Under the pieces are notes generated by a model that saw nothing but the letters and a program-made list of their open reading frames with translations, was not told where the DNA came from and searched no databases. From positions 868,001-932,000 of the forward strand of contig NZ_JAUSVX010000001.1 in assembly GCF_030814995.1 (NCBI RefSeq): DNA of 64,000 nucleotides, given 5' to 3'. This document shows positions 50,183-59,708 of this stretch, in pieces (within the stretch, counting starts at the first letter, position 1; every line of letters begins with the position of its first letter). Source of the DNA: Labrys wisconsinensis. Lineage in GTDB: Bacteria; Pseudomonadota; Alphaproteobacteria; Rhizobiales; Labraceae. The position numbers and the translations under genes are program-made.

Positions 50183-51469
50183 TCACCCCGCCGCCGCCAG
50201 CGCCTGGGTCAGGTCGGCGACGAGGTCGTCGGGATGCTCGATGCCGATGGAGAGCCGGATCGTGGTGTCGAGGATGCCGATGCGGGCTCGCACTGCCGCC
50301 GGCACGCCGGAATGGGTCATGGCCGCGGGGTGGCTGGCGAGGGATTCGGTGCCGCCCAGGCTCACCGCCAGCTTGAAGATCTCCAGCGCGTTGAGGAAGG
50401 CGAAGGCAGCCTTCTCGCCGCCGCGGATGTCGAAGGAGAAGGTCGAGCCCGCCCCGAGGCTCTGGCGCCCGAACACCTCGGCCGCCGGCGTGCCCTGCGC
50501 CAGGAACGGCAGGTAGTGCACCCGCTCCACCTTGGGATGGCCGCGCAGGAACTCGGCCACGACGCGGGCATTGTCGTCGGCCCGCTGCATGCGGATGCTG
50601 AGCGTCTCCAGCGAGCGGCCGAGCATCCAGCAGGAATGCGGGTCGAGCTGGGTGCCGATCGCCCCGCGCAGCGCCTTGATCGGCCTCGCCACCGCCGTGC
50701 GCCCGAGCGCCGCGCCGGCGATCAGGTCGGAATGGCCGCCGACATATTTGGTCAGCGAATAGACCGAGACGTCGGCGCCGTGCTCGAGCGGGCGCTGGAA
50801 CACCGGCCCGAGCAGGGTGTTGTCGCACACCACCACCGGCCGGTGGCCCTGGCGCTCGCCGAGCTCGTCGGCGATGCGCCGCATCAGCGCGATGTCGACC
50901 AGCGTGTTGGTCGGGTTGGACGGCGTCTCGATCATGATGAGCGAGACGCGGCCCTTGGCCGCTGCCTCCTCCGCCGCGGCCCGCACCGCCGCCTCGTCGA
51001 CGCCGTCGGCGAAGCCGACCGCGGCGATGCCGAGGGTGGCGAAGGTGCGCGCCAGCAGCGTCTCGGTGCCGCCGTAGAGCGGCTGGGAATGCAGGATGGC
51101 GTCGCCCGGCCGGGCGAAGGCGAGCAGGGTGGTGGCGATCGCCGACATGCCCGAGGAGAACAGCACGCAGGCCTCCGCGCCCTCGTAGATTGCCAGGCGG
51201 TCCTCGACGATCTCGCTGTTGGGATGGTTGAAGCGCGAATAGACCAGCCCGGCGCCGGTGCCGCGCGGCGGCTCGCGCCGGCCCGAGACATAGTCGAAGA
51301 AGTCGCGCCCCTCCTCGGCCGACTTGAACACGAAGGTCGAGGTCAGGAACACCGGCGGCTTGACCGCGCCCTCAGAGAGCTGCGGGTCGAAGCCGTAGCC
51401 GAGCATCAGCGTCTCGGGATGCAGCGCATGGTTGCCGATATGGGTCTTGGACGGTCTCGGTGCGGTCAT
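50183..51469 (-). CDS. Cys/Met metabolism PLP enzyme (cystathionine gamma-synthase/lyase family)
   Basis: A 428-residue fold-type I enzyme: [44 protein letters not shown] and the PLP lysine in [19 protein letters not shown], with [13 protein letters not shown] near the end. Members include cystathionine gamma-synthase, gamma-lyase, methionine gamma-lyase and O-acetylhomoserine sulfhydrylase. The ~30-residue insert [13 protein letters not shown] is a feature of a subgroup in Rhizobiales. The exact reaction is not decided by sequence. Confidence 0.9.
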   Translation of the reverse strand: MTAPRPSKTHIGNHALHPETLMLGYGFDPQLSEGAVKPPVFLTSTFVFKSAEEGRDFFDYVSGRREPPRGTGAGLVYSRFNHPNSEIVEDRLAIYEGAEACVLFSSGMSAIATTLLAFARPGDAILHSQPLYGGTETLLARTFATLGIAAVGFADGVDEAAVRAAAEEAAAKGRVSLIMIETPSNPTNTLVDIALMRRIADELGERQGHRPVVVCDNTLLGPVFQRPLEHGADVSVYSLTKYVGGHSDLIAGAALGRTAVARPIKALRGAIGTQLDPHSCWMLGRSLETLSIRMQRADDNARVVAEFLRGHPKVERVHYLPFLAQGTPAAEVFGRQSLGAGSTFSFDIRGGEKAAFAFLNALEIFKLAVSLGGTESLASHPAAMTHSGVPAAVRARIGILDTTIRLSIGIEHPDDLVADLTQALAAAG

Positions 51470-51775
51470 GGAGCGGTCCTCGGCGCGATCGTGGAACGGC
51501 GGACGGCAGGCTCGACGCCCATCCTATCAGGGAATGGCGCACCCGGCAGCGGCACGGGCGAGATGTTCACCGGGGCGTCCGCGCTCGGCCTGTCTCGGCG
51601 TCGCAGCGGTCTTCGGAGCCGGCCTCAAGATTAGATATATTCTAACATAGAAATATCGACGGAGTTTCGAGTTATAATAATTACAAAAGATAGACGTTGA
51701 CGGCGGCAAGACCCGCGAGCAAAAGGCCACGTCCCCCCGGGCTGGCGAACGTGTCTTTGCACCGCAGAGGTTTTC
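51470..51775. promoter_or_regulatory. Divergent region PLP enzyme / iron importer
   Basis: A 306-bp gap without a gene. The part from 51625 to 51700 is strongly A/T-rich and holds the candidate iron box (see separate entry) and a perfect TATAAT at 51672-51677. The part next to the PLP enzyme shows nothing definite. Confidence 0.55.
51629..51645 (+). promoter_or_regulatory. Candidate Irr (iron control element) box
   Basis: ATTAGATATATTCTAAC is a near-palindrome close to the ICE motif bound by Irr in Rhizobiales (TTTAGAA-N3-TTCTAAA as I recall it); 11 of 14 defined bases agree. It lies 27 bp before a TATAAT (51672-51677) and 131 bp before the fbpA-like start. Irr-type control would match an iron importer. 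Confidence 0.6.
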
Positions 51776-52801
51776 ATGAAGATTGCTGTTCCATCCCTCG
51801 CCGGTATCGCCTCGCTCGCCCTCGCATTGATCTCGGCACCGGGGATGCTCGCGCCGGCGGCGGCCGCCGACGACGCGGGCATCGTCGTCTACAACGCCCA
51901 GCATGAGAGCCTGACCCAGGCCTGGGCCGACGGCTTCACCAAGGAGACCGGCATCAAGGTGACGCTGCGCAACGGCAGCGACACCGAGTTCGGCAACCTC
52001 ATCGTCCAGGAGGGCAAGGGCTCGCCGGCGGACGTGTTCCTGACCGAGAACTCGCCGGCCATGGTGCTGGTCGACAATGCCGGCCTGTTCGCGCCGATCG
52101 ATCCGGAGACGCTGGCCGAGGTGCCCGAGCAGTTCCGGCCGGCCCACGGCCGCTGGGTGGGCGTGGCGGCCCGCAGCACGGTCTTCGCCTACGACAAGAC
52201 CAGGCTGACCGAGGACAAGCTGCCCAAGTCCCTCCTCGACCTCGCCGATCCCGCCTGGAAGGGCCGCTGGGCCGCCTCGCCCTCCGGCGCCGACTTCCAG
52301 GCCATCGTCAGCGCCCTGCTCGAGCTCAAGGGCGAGGCGGCGACGCTCAACTGGCTCAAGGCGATGAAGCAGAACGCGACGGCCTACAAGGGCAACAGCG
52401 TCGCCATGAAGGCGGTGAATGCCGGCCAGGTCGAGGGCGCGGTGATTTACCACTACTATTATTTCGGCGACCAGGCGAAGACCGGCGAGAACTCCAAGAA
52501 CGTGGCGCTGCACTATTTCCGCAACCAGGATCCCGGCGCCTTCGTCTCGATCTCCGGCGGCGGCGTGCTCGCCTCGAGCCAGCATCCGAAGGAGGCGCAG
52601 GCCTTCCTGAAGTGGGTCGCCGGCAAGGGCGGCCAGGAGATCCTGAAGACCGGCACGTCCTACGAATATGCAGTCGGCGTCGGCGCGCAGTCCAACCCCA
52701 AGCTGGTGCCGCTCGACGATCTGCAGGCGCCCAAGGTCGAGGCCTCGAAGCTCAACAGCGCCAAGGTCACCGAGCTGATGACCGAGGCGGGACTGCTCTG
52801 A
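51776..52801 (+). CDS. fbpA: Fe(3+) ABC substrate-binding protein
   Basis: A 341-residue periplasmic protein with signal peptide ~1-31 (cleavage after AAAD region). IVVYNAQHESLTQAWADGFTKETGIKVTLRNG and the tyrosine run VIYHYYYFGDQ (iron-binding tyrosines) identify the ferric-binding group. GAGG precedes the ATG. First gene of an fbpABC operon under a candidate Irr box. Confidence 0.93.
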   Translation: MKIAVPSLAGIASLALALISAPGMLAPAAAADDAGIVVYNAQHESLTQAWADGFTKETGIKVTLRNGSDTEFGNLIVQEGKGSPADVFLTENSPAMVLVDNAGLFAPIDPETLAEVPEQFRPAHGRWVGVAARSTVFAYDKTRLTEDKLPKSLLDLADPAWKGRWAASPSGADFQAIVSALLELKGEAATLNWLKAMKQNATAYKGNSVAMKAVNAGQVEGAVIYHYYYFGDQAKTGENSKNVALHYFRNQDPGAFVSISGGGVLASSQHPKEAQAFLKWVAGKGGQEILKTGTSYEYAVGVGAQSNPKLVPLDDLQAPKVEASKLNSAKVTELMTEAGLL

Positions 52802-52808
52802 ACCGGGC

Positions 52809-52840
52809 GGCATGGACCGGGCGCGCATCCGGTCCGTGCC
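52809..52840 (+). promoter_or_regulatory. Intercistronic hairpin after fbpA
   Basis: A 12-bp stem GGCATGGACCGG / CCGGTCCGTGCC (one G-U pair) with an 8-nt loop, starting 8 bp after the fbpA stop. A second, weaker stem at 52882-52909 (CTCCTGCG / CGCGGGAG) is followed by TTTT and may terminate part of the transcripts. fbpB begins at 52937. Confidence 0.72.
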
Positions 52841-52936
52841 ATTCCGGCCTCCTTGGCGAAGGGCCTTCGCCTTGCTATTGGCTCCTGCGGGTCGCGGCTC
52901 GCGGGAGTTTTGCGTTGGACAGGACCTGTTGCTGGA

Positions 52937-54529
52937 ATGACCGCCGCGCATCCCACGGCTGAGATCGGACGGCCGGGCCGGCTCGCCCTCCCGGGCGCCG
53001 GGGCGCGCCGCCGGCTGGCGGCGCCCTGGATGGTCGCCGCCGCGGTGCTGGTCGCCCTCGCGACGCTCCTGCCGCTCGGCTTCGTCGTCGCCGTGGCGAT
53101 CCAGACCGGCTGGACCACCGCCTCGGCTCTCATTGTCCGTCCGCGCGTCGGCGAGCTCCTGGTCAACACCGCCCTCCTGGTGGCGCTCACCGTGCCGATC
53201 TCGGCCGTGCTCGCGGTGGCGCTCGCCTGGCTGACCGAGCGCACCGACCTGCCCGGCGCCCGGCTCTGGTCCTGGCTGGCGGTGGCGCCGCTCGCCGTGC
53301 CCGCCTTCGTCCAGGGCTATGCCTGGGTGACGCTGATCCCGAGCCTCGAGGGGCCGCTCGCCGGCGTGCTGGTCTCGGTGATCGCCTATTTCCCCTTCCT
53401 CTACCTGCCGGTCTCGGCGACGCTGCGCCGCCTCGATCCCGGGCTGGAGGATGCCGCCGCCTCGCTTGGCCATTCGCCCTGGCGGGTGTTTTTCCGGGTG
53501 GTGCTGCCGCAGCTGCGCCTGGCGCTGTGCGGCGGCTCGCTGCTGATCGGCCTCCACCTGCTGGCCGAATACGGCCTCTACGTGATGATCCGCTTCGACA
53601 CCTTCACCACGGCGATCATCGACCAGTTCCAGTCGAGCTATAACGGGCCGGCCGCCAACATGCTGGCGATCGTGCTCGTCGCCTGCTGCTTCGGCCTGCT
53701 GGGCTTCGAGGCCGGCCTGCGCGGGCGGGCGCGCTATGCCCGCGTCGGCGCCGGGGCCGACCGCCAGCCGCAGCCCCGCCGGCTCGGCCGGGCGCGGCTG
53801 CCCTGCCTCGCCCTGCCCGCCATCGTCACGGCCCTCGCCCTCGGCGTGCCCTGCGTCACCCTGGCGCGCTGGCTGGCCGCCGGGGGCGCCGAGATCTGGC
53901 GCTTCGACGAGATCCTGCGGACCCTCGGCCAGACCCTCGGCCTCGCCCTCATCGGCGCGGCGCTGACCACGCTGGCCGCCATCCCGATGGCCTGGCTGTC
54001 GATCCGGGCGCCGGGGCGGCTGCAGCGCCTGCTGGAGGGCTCCAACTACATCGTCGGCTCGCTGCCGGGCGTGGTCGTGGCCCTGGCGCTCGCCACCATC
54101 ACCGTGCGCGTGGCGCTGCCGCTCTACCAGACCGCGGCCACCATCCTGTTCGCCTATGTCCTGATGTTCCTGCCGCGGGCCCTGGTCAGCCTGCGCGCCA
54201 GCATCGCCCAGGCGCCGGTGGAGCTGGAGCAGGCGGCGCACAGCCTCGGCCGCTCGCCGGCCGGGGCGCTGTGGGCGGTCACCATCCGCCTCGCCGCCCC
54301 CGGCGCGGCCGCCAGCATGGCGCTGGTCGGCCTCGGCATCACCAACGAGCTGACGGCGACGCAGATGCTGGCCCCCAACGGCACCCGGACGCTGGCCATG
54401 GCCTTCTGGGCCTATAGCAGCGAGATCGACTATGCGGCGGCCGCGCCCTATGCCTTGATGATGGTGCTCTTGTCGCTGCCGCTCACCTGGCTGCTCTATG
54501 TCCAGTCGAAGCGGACGGCCGGCCGATGA
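52937..54529 (+). CDS. fbpB: Fe(3+) ABC permease, fused double-length
   Basis: A 530-residue membrane protein made of two permease halves, about 12 membrane segments. Each half has an EAA loop: [28 protein letters not shown] and [31 protein letters not shown]. This fused form is usual for FbpB/SfuB. ATG 52937 is used because upstream codons lie in the intercistronic hairpin. Overlaps fbpC by 4 bp. Confidence 0.93.
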   Translation: MTAAHPTAEIGRPGRLALPGAGARRRLAAPWMVAAAVLVALATLLPLGFVVAVAIQTGWTTASALIVRPRVGELLVNTALLVALTVPISAVLAVALAWLTERTDLPGARLWSWLAVAPLAVPAFVQGYAWVTLIPSLEGPLAGVLVSVIAYFPFLYLPVSATLRRLDPGLEDAAASLGHSPWRVFFRVVLPQLRLALCGGSLLIGLHLLAEYGLYVMIRFDTFTTAIIDQFQSSYNGPAANMLAIVLVACCFGLLGFEAGLRGRARYARVGAGADRQPQPRRLGRARLPCLALPAIVTALALGVPCVTLARWLAAGGAEIWRFDEILRTLGQTLGLALIGAALTTLAAIPMAWLSIRAPGRLQRLLEGSNYIVGSLPGVVVALALATITVRVALPLYQTAATILFAYVLMFLPRALVSLRASIAQAPVELEQAAHSLGRSPAGALWAVTIRLAAPGAAASMALVGLGITNELTATQMLAPNGTRTLAMAFWAYSSEIDYAAAAPYALMMVLLSLPLTWLLYVQSKRTAGR

Positions 54530-55587
54530 GCTTCCTGGAGCTGCGGTCGGTGACGAAGCGCTACGGCGCGGTGGCGGCGCTCGACGGCGTCGACCTCACC
54601 GTGGCCGCCGGCAGCCGCACGGCGGTGGTCGGCCCCTCGGGCTCGGGCAAGACCACGCTGCTGCGCGTCGTCGCCGGCTTCGAGGCGCCGGATGCCGGCG
54701 GGGTGACGCTGGAGGGCGAGGTGCTGGCCGATGCGCGCGGCGCCGTGCCGGCGCACCGGCGCGGCATCGGCGTGGTGGCGCAGGACGGCGCCCTGTTCCC
54801 GCATCTCACCATCGCCGAGAATATCGGCTTCGGCCTGGAGCGCGGCGACCCCGGCCGCGCCGCCCGCATCGCCGAGCTGATGGCGATGGTCGGCCTGGAG
54901 ACCGCCATGCTGCGGCGCCGGCCGGACGAGCTCTCCGGCGGCCAGCAGCAGCGTGTGGCCCTCGCCCGCGCCCTCGCCCGCCGGCCGCGGCTGATGCTGC
55001 TGGACGAGCCTTTCTCCGCCCTCGACACCGGCCTGCGCGCCTCGACCCGCAAGGCGGTGGCGGACCTGCTCAGCGGCGCCGGCATCGCCACCATCCTGGT
55101 GACGCACGACCAGGCCGAGGCGCTCTCCTTCGCCGACCAGGTGGCGGTCATGCGCGAGGGCCGGCTCAGCCAGGTCGGCACGCCGCGCGAACTCTACCTG
55201 CGCCCGCGCGATGCGATGATCGCCGAGTTCCTGGGCGAGGCCATCATCCTGCCCGCCCGCATCGCCGGCGGCTGGGCCGAGTGCGCCCTCGGCCGCGTCG
55301 GCGTCGACGACCGCGAGCTCAGCGGCGCGGCCGAGATCATGCTGCGCCCCGAGCAGGTCTCCCTCACCCCGGTGCCGGAGGGATGGGCCGCCGATGCCGA
55401 GCCGACGCCGCTCGGCGAGGTGGTCGACACCGATTTCGCCGGCGCCGCCTGCACCGTGGTGGTGGCCTTGCGAGGCGGCGGCGCCACGCCCCCGCTGCTG
55501 CTGCGGCGATCGAGCCTGGAGATTCCGGCAGTCGGCACCCTGGTCCGCCTCGCGGTGGCCGGGACGGCACACGTGTTCCGGGGGTGA
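54526..55587 (+). CDS. fbpC: Fe(3+) ABC ATPase
   Basis: A 353-residue ATPase: Walker [10 protein letters not shown] (~38-46), [16 protein letters not shown], signature [15 protein letters not shown], Walker [25 protein letters not shown] and a C-terminal domain with ALFRPEQV-like [11 protein letters not shown]. Energises the FbpB channel. Ends the operon; a family B repeat follows. Confidence 0.93.
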   Translation: MSFLELRSVTKRYGAVAALDGVDLTVAAGSRTAVVGPSGSGKTTLLRVVAGFEAPDAGGVTLEGEVLADARGAVPAHRRGIGVVAQDGALFPHLTIAENIGFGLERGDPGRAARIAELMAMVGLETAMLRRRPDELSGGQQQRVALARALARRPRLMLLDEPFSALDTGLRASTRKAVADLLSGAGIATILVTHDQAEALSFADQVAVMREGRLSQVGTPRELYLRPRDAMIAEFLGEAIILPARIAGGWAECALGRVGVDDRELSGAAEIMLRPEQVSLTPVPEGWAADAEPTPLGEVVDTDFAGAACTVVVALRGGGATPPLLLRRSSLEIPAVGTLVRLAVAGTAHVFRG

Positions 55588-55617
55588 AGAGAATCACACC
55601 GTCAGCTCGTCGCCCTC

Positions 55618-55785
55618 GACGCCAGCCGATCCCCTCTCCCTTGCGGGGAGGGGTACGGGGTGGGGGTCCATCCGGATAAAGCACCACGTCGGTCAAGGGA
55701 GCCCTTTGAACACCCTTCCATCCCGTTCTGCACGACCCCCACCCTTTATCCCTCCCCGCAAGGAGGAGGGAAGACGCAGGCGTCG
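55618..55785. repeat. Family B palindromic repeat, copy 5
   Basis: Left unit about 55629-55672 (CCCTTGCGGGGAGGGG, then GGGTGGGGGTCC) and inverted right unit about 55735-55778. Lies between the convergent fbpC and 3-HIBADH-like genes. Outside it the 236-bp gap has nothing else visible. Confidence 0.88.
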
Positions 55786-55823
55786 AGCTCGATCTGAAGC
55801 CATGGCGTCTCGCCCAGCCGTCG

Positions 55824-56711
55824 CTACCCCTTCCGCCCCCGCCCGAAATCGAACAGCTTCATATACGCCGCGCTGTCCTCCGGGCCGATCCCGGCCGCCA
55901 CCAGCATCCTGTGCAGCTCCGTCGCCAGCCCCGTGAGCGGCATCGGGGTGCGCAGGCGGGCGGCGAGGCGCTGGGCGCCTTCGAGGTCCTTGAGCATGTT
56001 GTCGATGCGGCCCGTCGGCGAGAGGTCGAAGGCGGCCATCTTCGGCATGAATTCCTGCAGGATGCGCGAATCCGCCCGGCCGCCGGCGAGGGCCGCGGGG
56101 ATGCGGGCGGCGTCGACGCCGGCGTCGAGGGCGAGGCGGGTCGCCTCGGCCACGGCCAGGAAGGAGCAGGCGCAGAGCACCTGGTTGATCAGCTTGGTGG
56201 TCTGGCCGGCGCCGGAGGGGCCCATATGGGTGATGTTGGCGGCGAGGTCTCCCAGCACCGCCCGGGCGCGCTCGACGTCGGCCGCCTCGCCGCCCAGCAT
56301 CAGGGTGAGCCGGCCCTCGCGCGCCGCCGGGGCGCCGCCGGAGAGCGGCGCGTCGACATGGGCCATGCCGACCTCCGCGCGCAGCCGCTTCGCCATGGCG
56401 GCCGTCGCGCCGGGGTCGATGCTCGACATGTCGATCAGCAGCTTGCCGGCGACCGGGCCGGCGACGAGGCCGTCCGGCGCGAACAGCACCCTCTCCACGA
56501 TCTCGGCCGTGTTGAGGCTGGTGATCACCGTGTCGACGGCGCCGGCCAGGCCGGCGAGGCTCGAAGCGGCCGTCGCGCCCTGCGCCAGCAGCGGCGCGAG
56601 CTTCTCCGGATGGGGATCGCGCAGCACCACCCGATGCCCGCGCGCGATCAGGCGGGCGGCGATGGCGCTACCCATCACCCCGACGCCGACGATGCCGATG
56701 CGCTGCGTCAC
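55824..56711 (-). CDS. 3-hydroxyisobutyrate/tartronate-semialdehyde reductase family
   Basis: A 295-residue beta-hydroxyacid dehydrogenase: NAD(P) motif GIVGVGVMGSAIAARL (5-20), DAPLSGGAPAAREGRLTLMLGG substrate loop, and catalytic Lys in GAGQTTKLINQVL. Covers 3-hydroxyisobutyrate, tartronate semialdehyde and related acids. The GTG start overlaps the lacI-type stop by 4 bp. Part of the minus-strand idnD-lacI operon, so a sugar-acid breakdown role is likely. Confidence 0.9.
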   Translation of the reverse strand: MTQRIGIVGVGVMGSAIAARLIARGHRVVLRDPHPEKLAPLLAQGATAASSLAGLAGAVDTVITSLNTAEIVERVLFAPDGLVAGPVAGKLLIDMSSIDPGATAAMAKRLRAEVGMAHVDAPLSGGAPAAREGRLTLMLGGEAADVERARAVLGDLAANITHMGPSGAGQTTKLINQVLCACSFLAVAEATRLALDAGVDAARIPAALAGGRADSRILQEFMPKMAAFDLSPTGRIDNMLKDLEGAQRLAARLRTPMPLTGLATELHRMLVAAGIGPEDSAAYMKLFDFGRGRKG

Positions 56712-57769
56712 GGCTCCCCTCCCCGCTCCCGCCGCGCCGCGGCGGTCGTCTCCCGCACCACCAGCTCGAAGCCGACGTCGAGGCTCGCGGGCTCGCCCGC
56801 CGGGCTGCCTTTGCCGAGCAGCGCGAGCAGGAGCTCGCCGGTGCGCCGGCCGATGCGCTGGGCGTCGACCCGGATCGTGTCGATCGAGGGCACGCATTGG
56901 CGGCCGATCTCGAAATCGCCAAAGCCGATGAGGGAGAGGTCCTCCGGCACCCGGATGCCGCGCCGGCGGCACTCCATCAGCGCGCCGACGGCGGCGATGT
57001 CGCTGACCGCGAACACTGCCTCGACATCACCTGCCCGCTCCAGCAGCACGGCCAGCGCCCGCGCCCCATGGTCGAAGGAGACCGGCGGCTCGCCGTGGCG
57101 CAGCACCAATTCGTCGCCGAGCCCGGCCTCGCGCAGCGCCGCGGCGAAGCCGGCGAGGCGGTCCTCGCCGCGGAAGTCGCGCGCCGCGCCGTCGATGCCG
57201 GGGCCGAGCGCGCCGATGCGCCGGTGGCCGAGGGCGATCAGGCGGCGGGCGGCGGCGCGGCCGGCCTCGTGGTTGGAGAAGCCGACGGCCCGGTCGATCG
57301 GCCGGTCGGGACGCTCCCAGATCTCGACCACCGGCACGCCGGCCTGGTGGAGCAGCTCGCTCGCCGCCTTGGTGTGCACCGTGCCGGCCACGACCACCGC
57401 CTCCGGCCGGCGGGCCAGCATGGCGCGGATCAGCCGCTCCTCCTCGTCGAGCCGGTACATGGTGTAGCCGATCAGCGGCTGGTAGTCGGCCGGGCGCAGC
57501 GCCTCGGTCAGGCCGTGCGCCGTGTCGGCGAAATTGGCGTTGGTCAGGGTCGGCAGGATCACCGCGATGAAGCTGGTGCGCCGCGAGGACAGGCTGCCGG
57601 CCACCATGTCGGGCACATAGCGCAGCTGCGCCACCGCCTCCAGCACGCGCCGGCGCGTCGGCTCGGTGACGCGCTGCGGGTCGGCCAGCACCCGCGACAC
57701 CGTCATGGGCGAGACGCCCGCCAGGCGCGAGACGTCCTGCATGGTCGGCTTGCGCGGCGGGGACCCCAC
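56708..57769 (-). CDS. LacI family regulator (IdnR/GntR type)
   Basis: A 353-residue repressor: HTH TMQDVSRLAGVSPMTVSRVLADPQRV then LRYVPDMVAGSL, and a sugar-binding domain with FAVSDIAAVGALMECR and SLIGFGDFEIGRQCVPSIDTI. The GTG start at 57769 is supported by AAGGAGA 6-7 bp upstream. It lies in the operon of idnD and probably binds the TGnTAnCGnTAnCA sites at 58.86, 61.46 and 61.90 kb, which resemble the E. coli GntR/IdnR operator. Confidence 0.92.
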   Translation of the reverse strand: MGSPPRKPTMQDVSRLAGVSPMTVSRVLADPQRVTEPTRRRVLEAVAQLRYVPDMVAGSLSSRRTSFIAVILPTLTNANFADTAHGLTEALRPADYQPLIGYTMYRLDEEERLIRAMLARRPEAVVVAGTVHTKAASELLHQAGVPVVEIWERPDRPIDRAVGFSNHEAGRAAARRLIALGHRRIGALGPGIDGAARDFRGEDRLAGFAAALREAGLGDELVLRHGEPPVSFDHGARALAVLLERAGDVEAVFAVSDIAAVGALMECRRRGIRVPEDLSLIGFGDFEIGRQCVPSIDTIRVDAQRIGRRTGELLLALLGKGSPAGEPASLDVGFELVVRETTAAARRERGGEP

Positions 57770-57793
57770 GGCCCGTCTCCTTCCAGAGGGCAA

Positions 57794-58831
57794 TCAGAAG
57801 TGCAGGTGCACCTTGATCGCCCGGGTGCGGTCGGCCGCGAGGCGGAAGGCCTCGTCGGCCCGGGCCATCGGCATCTCCGCGGACAGGATCGGGGCGACGT
57901 CGATCAGGCCGCGGGCGAGCGCCTCGACCGCCGTGCCGAACTCCTCGTGGAAGCGGAAGGCGCCGACGAAGTCGATCTCGCGCGCCATCAGCATGTTGGC
58001 GGGCACCGGGATGTCGCCGGGCGGCATCATGCCGAGCTGGACGACGCGCCCGCCCGGACGCACCACCTTGAACAGCGAGGCGAGGGCCTTGGGCGAGCCG
58101 GTCGCCTCCAGCGCCACGTCGAAGAAGCCCTTGTCGGCCTCGTAGCGCTGGAGGCGCTCCGGCTCGGCCGCGACATCGATGGTCTCGTCGACGCCGGCCT
58201 GCCGCGCCAGGGCGAGCGGCTCGGCGACGAGGTCGGTGATGGCGATGAAGGCGGCGCCGGCCCGCCGCGCCGCCAGGGCGCAGAGCATGCCGATCGGCCC
58301 GGAGCCGGCGATCAGCACCTTGCGGCCGAGGAGCTCGCCGGCCCGGCGCACCGCGTGCAGGCTCACCGCGAGCGGCTCGGCGCAGGCGGCGACGCGCAGC
58401 GGCATGGAAGCCGGCACGCGCACGCACTGGTCCTCGCGGGCGAGGATGGTCTCGCTGAAGCCACCCTGCACATGCGGGAAGATGGCGGCGCTGCCGAAGA
58501 AGCGCATGTTGCGGCAGAGGTTCCCCCGGCCGATGCGGCAATAGTCGCAGGTCCGGCACGGCCGGCTCGGATTGACCGCCACCGGATCGCCCGGCTTCAC
58601 CGCCTCGACCTTCGGTCCGACTCGCTCGACCACGCCGGCCACCTCGTGGCCGAGCACCATCGGCTCGCGCAGGGCGAAGTCGCCGACGCGGCCCTTGAAG
58701 TAATAGGAGAGGTCCGAGCCGCAGATGCCGCCGGCGGCAAAGCGCACGCTGACCTCGTCCGGGCCAATCTCCCGCTCGGCGAGGTCCTCGACCCTGAGGT
58801 CCTCAGCGGCGTGCAGCACGGCAGCCTTCAT
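57794..58831 (-). CDS. idnD: L-idonate 5-dehydrogenase-like zinc alcohol dehydrogenase
   Basis: A 345-residue medium-chain dehydrogenase. Catalytic zinc ligands: Cys in GGICGSDLSYY, His-Glu in VLGHEVAG; structural zinc cysteines in CRTCDYCRIGRGNLC; Rossmann GSGPIGMLCAL. The GSDLSYY...GRVGDFALREPMVLGHE wording is that of L-idonate 5-dehydrogenases, which make 5-ketogluconate. Divergent from a gluconate 5-dehydrogenase gene, with an operator between. Confidence 0.9.
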   Translation of the reverse strand: MKAAVLHAAEDLRVEDLAEREIGPDEVSVRFAAGGICGSDLSYYFKGRVGDFALREPMVLGHEVAGVVERVGPKVEAVKPGDPVAVNPSRPCRTCDYCRIGRGNLCRNMRFFGSAAIFPHVQGGFSETILAREDQCVRVPASMPLRVAACAEPLAVSLHAVRRAGELLGRKVLIAGSGPIGMLCALAARRAGAAFIAITDLVAEPLALARQAGVDETIDVAAEPERLQRYEADKGFFDVALEATGSPKALASLFKVVRPGGRVVQLGMMPPGDIPVPANMLMAREIDFVGAFRFHEEFGTAVEALARGLIDVAPILSAEMPMARADEAFRLAADRTRAIKVHLHF

Positions 58832-58856
58832 GGCGTTCCTCCCGGGGCTCTTGTCT

Positions 58857-58870
58857 TGATATCGATAACA
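58857..58870. promoter_or_regulatory. Operator site 1 of the idonate/gluconate LacI regulator
   Basis: TGATATCGATAACA, matching TGnTAnCGnTAnCA, lies in the 91-bp divergent gap between idnD and idnO. It differs by one base from the site at 61902-61915. In this position it could control both transcription directions. Confidence 0.78.
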
Positions 58871-58922
58871 TGCTTTATCCCGAACACAAGCGGGAAAGCC
58901 GCGGGTGCGGACGGGAGGCGCC

Positions 58923-59690
58923 ATGTCGACCCAGCTCTTCGACCTCGGCGGGCGCCTCGCCCTGATCACCGGCTCGAGCCAGGGCATCGGCCTGTCGCTC
59001 GCCCGCGGCCTCGGCCGGGCCGGCGCCCGGGTGGTGCTGAACGGCCGCGACCGGGGCAAGCTCGATGCGGCCGTGGCCGAGCTCAGGGGCGAGGGCCTCG
59101 ATGCGGCGGCCGCGCCGTTCGATGTTACCGATCCCAGCGCGGTGGCCGCCGGCGTCGCCGCCATCGAGGACGGCATCGGCCCGATCGACATCCTCGTCAA
59201 CAATGCCGGCATCCAGCGGCGCACGCCGCTGGAGGATTTTTCCGTCGAGACCTGGCACGAGCTGATGCGCGCCAATCTCGACAGCGTCTTCTATGTCGGG
59301 CAGGCCGTGGCCCGGCGGATGATCCCGCGCGGGCGCGGCAAGATCATCAACATCGCCAGCCTGCAGAGCGAGGCGGCGCGCTATTCCATCGCGCCCTACA
59401 CCGCCTCCAAGGGCGCGGTGAAGAACCTGACCAAGGGCATGTGCACCGACTGGGCCCGTCACGGCCTGCAGGTCAACGCCATCGGCCCCGGCTATTTCGT
59501 CACGCCGCTGAACCAGGCGCTGGTCGACGACCCCAAGTTCGACGCCTGGCTGAAGGGCCGCACCCCGGCCGGCCGCTGGGGCCGGATCGAGGAGCTGCAG
59601 GGCGCGGCGATCTTCCTCGCCTCCTCGGCCTCGGACTTCATCAACGGCCAGATCATCTATGTCGACGGCGGCGTGCTCGCCACGCTCTGA
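58923..59690 (+). CDS. idnO: Gluconate 5-dehydrogenase-like SDR
   Basis: A 255-residue SDR: TGSSQGIG cofactor motif (17-24), NNAGIQRRTPLEDF, catalytic YTASKGAVKNLTKGM and FINGQIIYVDGG. NAGIQRRTPL...W is typical of gluconate 5-dehydrogenase/IdnO, which reduces 5-ketogluconate to D-gluconate. Starts a plus-strand operon with the 2-hydroxyacid dehydrogenase (18 bp later). Confidence 0.9.
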   Translation: MSTQLFDLGGRLALITGSSQGIGLSLARGLGRAGARVVLNGRDRGKLDAAVAELRGEGLDAAAAPFDVTDPSAVAAGVAAIEDGIGPIDILVNNAGIQRRTPLEDFSVETWHELMRANLDSVFYVGQAVARRMIPRGRGKIINIASLQSEAARYSIAPYTASKGAVKNLTKGMCTDWARHGLQVNAIGPGYFVTPLNQALVDDPKFDAWLKGRTPAGRWGRIEELQGAAIFLASSASDFINGQIIYVDGGVLATL

Positions 59691-59708
59691 GCGCCGGAGG
59701 AGGACCCC

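Noticed and set aside
51527-54241. 904-residue open frame on the minus strand
   Set aside because: Antisense to fbpA and fbpB with no recognisable domain; composition is typical of a shadow frame.
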